Of a stretch of DNA of 32,341 bases, positions 24,232 to 31,173 are shown piece after piece. A model generated the notes under the pieces. That model had not been told where the DNA came from and ran no database searches. It saw only the letters and a program-made list of their open reading frames with translations. The stretch's first letter is position 1. Every line of letters starts with the position of its first letter. The stretch is from an uncultured Myxococcales bacterium (GTDB taxonomy: Bacteria > Myxococcota_A > Polyangia > Nannocystales > Nannocystaceae), in contig CADEGN010000049.1 in NCBI GenBank assembly GCA_902826865.1, positions 1 to 32,341 of the forward strand, in the 5' to 3' direction. The position numbers and the translations under genes were made by a program.

Positions 24232-25170
24232 TTAATCGCGTCGGCGCAACCTGACCAACGCCGTGTCGTCCGCGAGATCTCCGCGCGCCAGCCACTGCTC
24301 CCACGACTCGTCGCCTCGTTTGCCCAGGGCTCCGAGCAGATCCTCGACGTCGCACGGCCTGTAGCGGATCTCGCCTTGTTCGCAAATCGGGCGGAAGCGG
24401 GCCGGCAACCCCATGCCGATGTGGACCGAGAGGTCGTCGCCGAAGCGGGCGATTTGTTCGAGTGCTGCGCACGAGATCACCGGGATTCGCGCGTGAACCT
24501 CGGAGATCGATAGGGGGCGCGAGGCATCGATCAACCGGCGAGCGAAGTCGCGCGTGCGGTCCTCGACCTCGGCCGCCGTGGGGGCGCACAGAGCCCCAAT
24601 AACGGCCGCCATCGCCGCACCGACCTCGATCGCCCGCGTCGCGAGGGCCTGATCGAGCCCGCCGATCGCCACCACCGGGCTGCGCGCGATCCGACAGGCG
24701 TCCGCGAGCCCGGCGATCCCGACGACCGGATCGTGCCCGACCTTCGACGGCGTCGCGGCGACGGGACCGAAGGCGACGTAGTCGGGTGCTTGGGCATCGG
24801 CGGCCCGCAGTTGAGCGAGGTCGTGGGTGGATATACCGATGCGTAGATGTCGGCCGGCTTGTTCGGCCCGCCGCCGGATCGCCGGGAGGTTGTCCACGCC
24901 GGGATCACCCTGGCCAAGGTGGAGGGCATCGACCGTGGCCCGCGGATCAAGTGCTGCCTCGACGTCGTCGTTGACCACCAAGCGGGCGTCGGCCTCGGCG
25001 AAGATCGGCGCAAGCTCGATCAGCAGTGCCGTGCGTTCCGCCGTGTCTGCGCGCTTCGCCCGAAGCTGCACCCACCCCGCACCGCCGCGCAACATCGCCT
25101 GGGCCACGGCCGCCGGTGGCAGCCCGTGGGCGTGGGGCACGTTGAGGATCGCGTAGAGGGGCCCGGCCAC
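24232..25170 (-). CDS. thiE: Thiamine-phosphate synthase with extra C-terminal domain
   Basis: 312 aa from a GTG at 25170 preceded by AGAGAG. Residues 1-215 form a ThiE TIM barrel, joining HMP diphosphate and THZ phosphate to thiamine phosphate. Motifs are 'WVQLRAKRADT' (33-43), 'LVVNDDVEAAL' (64-74), 'ALHLGQGD' (82-89), 'GISTHD' (112-117), 'YVAFGPVAATPSKVG' (131-145, phosphate loop) and 'PVVAIGGL' (165-172). Ordinary ThiE ends near 210-220. Here about 95 more residues follow, with 'SISEVHARIPVIS' and 'LPARFRPICEQGEIRYRPCDVEDLLGAL' (255-282). That resembles the helix and wing of excisionase/MerR-like DNA-binding domains (inference). A self-regulating or moonlighting enzyme is possible. No other thi gene and no TPP riboswitch is seen. 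Confidence 0.9.
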   Translation of the reverse strand: MAGPLYAILNVPHAHGLPPAAVAQAMLRGGAGWVQLRAKRADTAERTALLIELAPIFAEADARLVVNDDVEAALDPRATVDALHLGQGDPGVDNLPAIRRRAEQAGRHLRIGISTHDLAQLRAADAQAPDYVAFGPVAATPSKVGHDPVVGIAGLADACRIARSPVVAIGGLDQALATRAIEVGAAMAAVIGALCAPTAAEVEDRTRDFARRLIDASRPLSISEVHARIPVISCAALEQIARFGDDLSVHIGMGLPARFRPICEQGEIRYRPCDVEDLLGALGKRGDESWEQWLARGDLADDTALVRLRRRD

Positions 25171-25210
25171 CGCCGCTCTCTTAGCACGCCCGCGCCTGGT
25201 GGCCTTCTGG

Positions 25211-25216
25211 TATCCT
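25211..25216 (+). promoter_or_regulatory. Candidate -10 box of the tRNA-Arg gene
   Basis: TATCCT lies 9 bp before the mature 5' end of the tRNA. No convincing -35 hexamer is found at the usual spacing, so the call rests on position and the hexamer alone. Confidence 0.35.
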
Positions 25217-25225
25217 GCCGCCCAC

Positions 25226-25299
25226 GCGTCCGTAGCTCAGTCGGATAGAGCATCAGGCTTCGAACCTGAGGGTCGTACGTTCGAGTCGTACCGGGCGCG
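25226..25299 (+). tRNA. tRNA-Arg (anticodon UCG)
   Basis: A complete cloverleaf can be drawn. Acceptor strand 25226-25232 pairs with 25292-25298 in 7 bp, including one T-G pair. The D arm starts TAGCTCAG. The anticodon stem CAGG/CCTG closes the loop CTTCGAA with anticodon TCG, reading CGA arginine codons. The T arm GTACG/CGTAC (25275-25279 with 25287-25291) closes the standard TTCGAGT loop. The discriminator base is G25299. CCA is not encoded and must be added after transcription. It is divergent from thiE. Confidence 0.97.
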
Positions 25300-25366
25300 C
25301 CGTTGGGTGAAATCGCGGCCAGAATCGAGCGCGCGCCTGTTGGTGTCGATCGCCCGTAAATTGAAA

Positions 25367-25400
25367 CGAGCGGCTGGATCGAGGTCCAACCGCTCGTCTT
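25367..25400. terminator. Bidirectional terminator hairpin between tRNA and Asp-rich lipoprotein gene
   Basis: 25367-25378 pairs with 25385-25396 (11 of 12 positions; one C-A mismatch) around a 6-nt loop. On the + strand TCTTGTT follows; on the minus strand TTTCAATTT follows. It lies 68 bp after the tRNA and 36 bp beyond the stop of the convergent lipoprotein gene, so it may serve both. Confidence 0.6.
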
Positions 25401-25431
25401 GTTCGTCAGGCGATTTGCGTCGGGCTAGGCG

Positions 25432-25929
<498 letters not shown>

Positions 25930-26009
25930 CTGGGTGACACTCCTTGCCCGATGTGTCGAGATCGCTGACGTCCTGCGGGCACACCCCTGTTGCCGAACGC
26001 CGCGCCTCG

Positions 26010-27275
26010 TTACAGCCCCTCCGACACATTGCGCGGTGGCAGCAGGAACTCGACCACGATGTCGTCGCCGACGGCCTGGAATCCCTCGGGAATTCTCCGC
26101 TTGGGCAAACGCGTGTCGCGCCGCCGGTTGGGGCCGAAGGAATACAGGAGGCCGTTTTCGCTCTGCTTCGTCACCAAGATCCAGTACGGGTTGTTCCAAG
26201 GATCGAGAAAGTATCCCTTGCGGTCGCGGCGCGGATTCGTGGCTCCCGGCGTGGCAGGTGACGATTCTCCGTCGAGGTGGCGGAGCCCGCGCGAGAGGTC
26301 GAAGTACTCCCGCGCCGCCGTGAAGACGCGCTTGTGCACGCGTCCTTTGGAGAGGAGCTTAGGCAGGAGCACGCCGTCCGCCACCAGATCGTCGCGCAAC
26401 ACGTTCAACTCTGCACTGGCGATGGCGACCAACGCGTCGTCGTCTCCGTAGACGAGCCGCGTGATGAGCGGCGTCAACACGAGCCCAAGGCAGATCGGAC
26501 CAAACAACCACAGCGCGACCTGCCGGCCGGGTAGCGGCGCAGCTTCGAACAAAGCCGCAGGAAACCTCGCGGTCACCGCTGCGATCAGAAACAACAGCCC
26601 CAGCCCGAGCTCGCACGCTTCACCTACGAGGTCAGCCGGATACGACAGCTCGACGAAGGCGACGGCGAGAAACCAGGGCAGCAAGGCAGCCGGCGGGGCG
26701 ATGGCAGCGATCGCGGGCGAAAGTGGTCCGAGCTTTGCCCAGCGGTGCAATGCCGGCAGCGCGCCGCCGAACGCGATCGCGACCAACGCGACCATGAACC
26801 GACTATCCAGGCTGAAGCCCGCCACGGTTCGGTTTGTCAGCAGGTTGTGGACGTTGAGTTCCTGCTGGAAGTTTTCCTCAAGGAAGATCTCTGGCGGCGC
26901 GAAGCCGATGAGACGCTGCCCCCACGAAATCTCCTCACCTGCAACAAAGAGACAGAAGGCCGCGACGGCGACCACGGCGAGTTTGGGCAGCCAGCCATCA
27001 ATCGGGGCAGGCGCTGGGCGGATGATGCGAAGCACGTGGAGCGCCGCAGCGCCGGCGAATACGAAGACCGTGCACCATTCGGCCCACGCGTCTTCTTGCA
27101 TCCACGCCTCAAAAAGCGCGGGATTGGCGATGGCGAGGACCACAAAGATGAGCGCGCAGATGTCGAGGCCGAGCTGAAGTGCAAGCGCTCTGGGTCGCCC
27201 GCGCGCAACGAGATGAAAACGGATCGCTGCGGCCACGGTGCAGACCGCCAGCGCGGAGAGCACGACCAGGCGCAT
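26010..27275 (-). CDS. Polytopic membrane protein with pseudopilin-like C-terminal domain
   Basis: 421 aa from the ATG at 27275. About seven or eight hydrophobic segments span residues 1-290. Between them lies 'GEEISWGQRLIG' (113-124) and 'NFQQELNVHNLL' (135-146), a conserved pair I have seen in uncharacterised membrane families, whose acidic/His residues could be catalytic. The C-terminal 70 residues are soluble: 'RKGYFLDPWNNPYWILV' (352-368), 'LLYSFGPN' (376-383) and 'GDDIVVEF' (403-410). The D-P-W-x-N-P-Y and Y-S-x-G-x-N combination is the signature of the calcium-binding end of GspG-type major pseudopilins. No pilin N-terminal methylation helix is present, so this is a domain recombination rather than a pseudopilin. 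Function unknown. Confidence 0.82.
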   Translation of the reverse strand: MRLVVLSALAVCTVAAAIRFHLVARGRPRALALQLGLDICALIFVVLAIANPALFEAWMQEDAWAEWCTVFVFAGAAALHVLRIIRPAPAPIDGWLPKLAVVAVAAFCLFVAGEEISWGQRLIGFAPPEIFLEENFQQELNVHNLLTNRTVAGFSLDSRFMVALVAIAFGGALPALHRWAKLGPLSPAIAAIAPPAALLPWFLAVAFVELSYPADLVGEACELGLGLLFLIAAVTARFPAALFEAAPLPGRQVALWLFGPICLGLVLTPLITRLVYGDDDALVAIASAELNVLRDDLVADGVLLPKLLSKGRVHKRVFTAAREYFDLSRGLRHLDGESSPATPGATNPRRDRKGYFLDPWNNPYWILVTKQSENGLLYSFGPNRRRDTRLPKRRIPEGFQAVGDDIVVEFLLPPRNVSEGL

Positions 27276-27319
27276 GCGATCACGCTACAACGGGCAGCGC
27301 CACGGGTCGAGCCTGACGC

Positions 27320-27454
27320 CACGTTCGTTACGTAGTACGCGTGCTGATTCCAGATCCGTCGGGCCGGGATCCACCGATCCTCGGCGTCTTTGATCGCTTG
27401 AAGCGCCGGCTGTCCGCCGGCCGAGATCACGAGAATCTCGGCTGATCCATCGTT
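27320..27454 (-). pseudogene. Fragment of an FG-GAP surface protein
   Basis: One minus-strand frame reads 'NDGSAEILVISAGG', 'QAIKDAEDRWIPARRIWNQHAYYVTNV'-type sequence in two adjoining parts. The first part is an FG-GAP strand (DG-x-AE-I-x-V). The D-x-W-x-x-x-R-x-I-W-N-Q-H-x-Y-x-x-T-N-V pattern is typical of a segment between FG-GAP repeats in large myxobacterial surface proteins. Only about 45 residues remain. No start, signal or further repeats are seen, and downstream the frame runs into the start of the membrane protein gene. It is therefore a remnant, not a gene. No intact relative is adjacent; the FG-GAP protein at 891-2198 lacks the IWNQH segment. Confidence 0.6.
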
Positions 27455-27805
27455 GCGGTCTTCGCGGCTCCGCGCGGGACCATGGGCGGCGGGCTCGAGG
27501 CAACCCCGCGCTTCGCAGGACGCTCGGTTGCTACTGTCCGATTGGCCACTCGCGGATCCTCGCACCTCTCACGTCGGTCTAAACGGCGTTCTGTGCCGGT
27601 GGTCGCGCGGGTGATCTCGCAACTGTTTGTGCGATCGAGACGACGCCGCCATGCTTCGCCGCGGCGGTCGGCTCGTTTGCAACACCCGATCTGCGTTGGC
27701 CCTCGCGGTGTGCTCACCACCTCGCGGGGCGTCGCTCTTCGCGGCTCAAAAACGCGCCGACCGCTGCTTTTACCGGGCCTACTGCTATCGATCCAAGCGC
27801 ATTTT
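27455..27805. other. Intergenic stretch without recognisable genes
   Basis: Several frames are open in this Arg-rich, GC-rich stretch, but none has a plausible start, ribosome site or recognisable motif. The sequence may be decayed coding DNA linked to the adjacent FG-GAP fragment. I see no RNA gene and no terminator in it. Confidence 0.5.
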
Positions 27806-27830
27806 CGAAATCGATTTTGCGTCGATTTCG
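27806..27830. promoter_or_regulatory. 9-bp perfect inverted repeat upstream of sigma factor gene
   Basis: CGAAATCGA (27806-27814) and TCGATTTCG (27822-27830) are exact inverted copies around the 7-nt spacer TTTTGCG. The block is AT-rich compared with its surroundings and lies 62 bp before the chosen start of the sigma factor gene. It may be an operator for a dimeric regulator; there is no T run for a terminator. Confidence 0.45.
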
Positions 27831-27891
27831 CGTCGCTTCAAATATCGTGGCCCACCTCGTCGATCTGCCACGCACGTGGCGCGCCGAAGTC

Positions 27892-28680
27892 ATGCGCCAT
27901 CACGGTCATCGCCGTGTCTGCTCTCCGGGATGGTCACTGCGACGCAAGGCCCAATCCGCAGTCTCGGGCGGCGACGGCCCCCAATCGGCGGGCCAAGGCC
28001 GCTCCGCAGGCAATCTCGCCCTGGCGTGCGCATGCGCGACCGGGAATCCGGTGGCAGTCGCGGCGTTTCGCGCGGCGTTTGCCGCGGACATGACGGCAGC
28101 GTTCCGCGGCGCGGCCATCCGCGGCGTCGATCGTGGCGATCTCATCCAGAGCTTACTCGAACGGCTGCTCGTATCCGTGGAAGGTCGTCCGCCACGCATC
28201 ACCGAGTACCTTGGGCGAGGTTCGTTGCGCTCGTGGGTGAGGATCGTGTGCCAGCGCCTCAGGCTCGATGCGGCTCGCCGAGCATCCGGCCGCGAAGATC
28301 AGCTCGCGTCGCGCGTGGCGGCCCGGGTTGCGCAGGAGTTGGATCCGGAGCTCGATTTTCTCAAACGCGAATATGCAGCGGTGTTTCGCGCGGCGATCTC
28401 TGCCGCGGTGGCGGCACTTAGCGCCCCCGATCGAAATCTCCTACGCATGCAGCTCGTCGAGGGGCTGAGCGCGACCGCGATCGCCGCGACCCGCGGGGTC
28501 CACCGGGCCACGGCGAAGCGCTGGCTTTCCGACCTCCGGCAGCGTCTGTTCAACGACACACGCATGCGTATGTCGGCGGCGTTGTCTGTGGACGCGCTCG
28601 AGCTCGACAGCATTATGGGGCTCATCGGAAGCCGCCTCGACGCCAGTCTGAGTCGGTACCTCGCGCAGTCGAACCCGTAG
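27892..28680 (+). CDS. ECF-like RNA polymerase sigma factor, myxobacterial gmx1 type
   Basis: About 262 aa from the ATG at 27892; the start is uncertain (a TTG at 27817 is in frame). 'ALACACATGNPVAVAAFRAAF' and 'DRGDLIQSLLERLLVSVEG' with 'YLGRGSLRSWVRIVCQRLRLDAARR' correspond to region 2, which binds core polymerase and the -10. 'LSAPDRNLLRMQLVEGLSATAIAATRGVHRATAKRWLSDLRQRL' is a region 4 helix-turn-helix that reads the -35. The spacing and the 'YLGRGSLRSWVR' phrase match the Myxococcales sigma-70 family gmx1. These genes usually precede a Ser/Thr kinase with TPRs. Here the next ORF, 6 bp away, retains only TPRs. The N-terminal region expected before 'LACAC' is poorly conserved and may be damaged. 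Confidence 0.85.
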   Translation: MRHHGHRRVCSPGWSLRRKAQSAVSGGDGPQSAGQGRSAGNLALACACATGNPVAVAAFRAAFAADMTAAFRGAAIRGVDRGDLIQSLLERLLVSVEGRPPRITEYLGRGSLRSWVRIVCQRLRLDAARRASGREDQLASRVAARVAQELDPELDFLKREYAAVFRAAISAAVAALSAPDRNLLRMQLVEGLSATAIAATRGVHRATAKRWLSDLRQRLFNDTRMRMSAALSVDALELDSIMGLIGSRLDASLSRYLAQSNP

Positions 28681-28686
28681 GGCGCC

Positions 28687-29535
28687 GTGCCACGCGAAGA
28701 GTCACTCAGCCAACGGTTTGCGGTGGACCAGCATCCTCGCGAACACCAACAGGAATTCGAACGTGCGCGCCAGGACTACGAGCGCGCGCGCCAGATCTGG
28801 TCGGAGACACTTGCGCCCGAACACCCCAACGTTGGGGTCGCCCTCGAGTATCTCGGTATTGTGTTGCGCAAACTCGGTCGCTACGACGAGGCCGAAGCGG
28901 TGCTCGCCGAATCGATCGCCAATCGGATCACCGCGTTCGGGCCGCGGCACCCTGAGGTCGCCGCTCCGCTCAACGCCCTTGCGGTGGCCCAATTCGAGCG
29001 CGGAGACGAGGTCGCCGCGCAAGGGACGTTTGATCGCGTGATCGCCCACTATCGGGCGACTGGGTTGGAGCCCCGGCGGTTGGCGGTCTCGCTGTCCAAT
29101 CGTGGGGAGCTCGCACGGCGGGCGGGCGAGCGCTTCGTGGCCGAGGTCGCATTTCGCGAGGCGTTGGTCCTTCTCGATGGGACGGCGACCGCCACCCACC
29201 CCGATCGCGGGTTTCCGCTGCTGGGGCTTGTGACCCTGGCCATCGATGCCGGTGATGTGACTGAGGCGGCTCGACGGGTTGCCGAACTCGACGCGCTACG
29301 CGACGCCGGACGAGGCTGCTTGTGGCCGACGAACCTGGCTCGCTCCAGGTCAGCCCAAGCACGCGGAAACCGTCGGGTCGAGGGAGGGCGCCGAGCAATA
29401 GGCCATAGCCCTGGTCCACAATATTCTCCGACCACACGAGCTCGCCATCCGCGGAGCGGGCCTCGACGTACGCCTGATCGAGGCCTTCGTTGTTTGCCTG
29501 GCCCACGGCGATCGACCAGCTGCCAACGCCGATGA
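28687..29535 (+). CDS. TPR protein, remnant of a kinase-TPR gene, 3' truncated
   Basis: 282 aa from a GTG at 28687, only 6 bp after the sigma factor stop. Residues 23-205 are kinesin-light-chain-type TPRs: 'YERARQIWSETLAPEHPNVGVAL', 'LGRYDEAEAVLAESIANRITAFGPRHPEVA' and 'AEVAFREALVLLDGTATATHPD'. In this genomic setting such TPRs are normally the C-terminus of a membrane Ser/Thr kinase, but no kinase domain precedes them. From about residue 210 (29313) the frame is simply antisense to the opposing lipoprotein gene and has Arg/Ser-rich shadow composition. The gene therefore seems to have lost its kinase half and its true 3' end. Whether the remainder is expressed is open. Confidence 0.6.
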   Translation: MPREESLSQRFAVDQHPREHQQEFERARQDYERARQIWSETLAPEHPNVGVALEYLGIVLRKLGRYDEAEAVLAESIANRITAFGPRHPEVAAPLNALAVAQFERGDEVAAQGTFDRVIAHYRATGLEPRRLAVSLSNRGELARRAGERFVAEVAFREALVLLDGTATATHPDRGFPLLGLVTLAIDAGDVTEAARRVAELDALRDAGRGCLWPTNLARSRSAQARGNRRVEGGRRAIGHSPGPQYSPTTRARHPRSGPRRTPDRGLRCLPGPRRSTSCQRR

Positions 29536-29989
29536 CGCGACGAAAGAACCCCGGCGCGTGCGTGACCCAGCTGGTCTCCGACCACTGCAACGCGCCATCT
29601 TCGGAAACGCCGATCGTCCAGGGCAAGTTGGTCGCATCGGCTGCGCGACTACCGACAACGACGAAGTTCTCCCCGAGCTGTGCGATACCGCCGGCGTAGT
29701 CGTCGCCGGGGCCACCGTCGACGAGCGTCCAGATCGTATCCCCGGGTTCGGGGCAATCAGCGGGGCATCCGGTGTCGTCGTCAGAGCTGCTTCCGCTGCC
29801 GTCCGCCGAACCTCCCTCCGACGTGGCAAGCGATGTCGCGCTCGATCCCGCCCCGGTATCTCCGCTGGCCGTGGTGGTTTCGTTCGAGGTCGTTGAAGCA
29901 GCGCCAGCACCACTGACCCCAGGCGGATCGCCGAAGCAGGCCGGAAGAAGCGCCCAAAATGCCGCGAGCCAACGAATCGGAGGGTGCAT
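29330..29989 (-). pseudogene. 3'-truncated surface lipoprotein gene
   Basis: Starts at the ATG at 29989: 'IRWLAAFWALLPAC' is a lipoprotein signal with Cys18. A Ser/Thr/Gly/Asp-rich linker of about 55 residues follows, typical of myxobacterial surface lipoproteins. Then 'CPADCPEPGDTIWTLV' and beta-propeller-like blade repeats follow: 'YAGGIAQLGENFVVVGS', 'ALQWSETSWVTHAPGFFRRVIGVGSWSIAVGQ' and 'DGELVWSENIVDQGYGLLLGAL'. Homology-like sequence stops near 'LTWSEPGS' (29330). Beyond that the frame stays open to 28970 but only as antisense to the TPR gene, giving Arg/His-rich sequence. Related proteins are normally about twice as long. The gene appears cut by the same junction that truncates the TPR gene. 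Confidence 0.6.
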
Positions 29990-30118
29990 CAACGAGGGGA
30001 CACGCTGACCTTGCCGATGGCGCACGCGTTTGTGCGACCACGCGGCGCGAATCGGCACGGGTTCGATTCTGCGCCGCCTGCAACGAAACCGAACGCTGCG
30101 CCGACGGGCGGACCACCC

Positions 30119-31021
30119 ATGTCGTCCCGCACGTTGCCCGCACTTCCCCTGTGCCTGCCCCTGCTGCTGGCACTCGCCGCACCGGCGCTCGCAACCGCCG
30201 CACCGCCGCCACCACCGGACCCCACCGGTGGCATCGCAACCCGCGCGCCCGTCACCGCCGCGAGGGTGCACGACGCTAAGCCCCGCACGCCATCGGTGCA
30301 CGTCGCCGTGGTCGCCGATTTGGGCGCGCCCGAGGCCGATGACGCCGCTGCGGCGGCGCTGCAACGCAGCATCACCGAGCATCTGCGGGCGTCGAGGTTT
30401 GTCGTCGACGACGCGGCCGGTACCCATGTGACGGTATTTCTGACGTGGAAGGGCGCGGACAAGACGACGTATGCAGCGGCGCTGGTGGTGGCCGGCAACG
30501 ACCACGGTGAGCCGAGCGAGCTCGATCGCGTCGTGTGTCCGACCTGCGGGTCCCAGCAGTTGGTCGCGGCGGTGGTGGACATGCTGGATCAGCACGCCGA
30601 TGCGCTCCGCGCGGCGGCCCAGTCGAAGTCGAGCGAGTCGATCGCTGCGGCGCCGGCGGTGCGTATGGATTCGCCTCCGCAGCCCTCGGTGCCGCTTCGC
30701 GCCAAACGGATCGGACCACTCGGAATCGGTGGTGCTGTGATGTTGGGTAGCGGCGCCGCACTCGCGATTACCGGCGCGGGATTGCTCGGGCGATCCGGGG
30801 ATCGCATCGTGCTGCCCGGAGATCCGCGACGTCGTACTGTTGACGATCTCCGCATCCCCGGCGGAGTAACCCTCGGCGTTGGCGTCGGCCTCGCAATTTC
30901 CGGCGCCGCAATGCTAGGTGCCGATCTCGTGCGGCGCGGCCGCGGTGTGTCTCGACCCCGCGTCGTGGCCGCACAGATCGGCCCCAAACACCTTGGTTTT
31001 ACCGTTTTCGGCAGGTTTTGA
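30119..31021 (+). CDS. Secreted protein with two C-terminal membrane helices
   Basis: 300 aa. The ATG at 30119 is chosen because 'LPALPLCLPLLLALAAPALATA' then forms a Sec signal peptide. Residues 55-170 are a soluble alpha/beta domain ('SVHVAVVADLGAPEADDAAAAAL', 'FVVDDAAGTHVTVFLTWKG') containing a lone 'VCPTCGS'. A Ser/Ala/Pro linker follows. The C-terminus has two Gly/Ala-rich membrane helices, 'LGIGGAVMLGSGAALAITGAGLLG' in 203-228 (approximate) and a second, 'VTLGVGVGLAISGAAMLGADLV', separated by a charged loop. I recognise the layout from myxobacterial proteins near kinase/TPR genes but no named family. It ends 150 bp before the kinase gene, on the same strand. Confidence 0.75.
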   Translation: MSSRTLPALPLCLPLLLALAAPALATAAPPPPPDPTGGIATRAPVTAARVHDAKPRTPSVHVAVVADLGAPEADDAAAAALQRSITEHLRASRFVVDDAAGTHVTVFLTWKGADKTTYAAALVVAGNDHGEPSELDRVVCPTCGSQQLVAAVVDMLDQHADALRAAAQSKSSESIAAAPAVRMDSPPQPSVPLRAKRIGPLGIGGAVMLGSGAALAITGAGLLGRSGDRIVLPGDPRRRTVDDLRIPGGVTLGVGVGLAISGAAMLGADLVRRGRGVSRPRVVAAQIGPKHLGFTVFGRF

Positions 31022-31173
31022 TCCAATGGCCACTTTTCTGATTCGCCATCTGCAACAAAGTCGTGCGGCGGTCGACGCTCGTCGACGTGGCGGGGCTCGC
31101 AACTCCATCTCCGAACGCGCCGCGATCGCTTGACAGACCCGCACAGTCAACACGAGTCTGGAGCCGCCGCACC

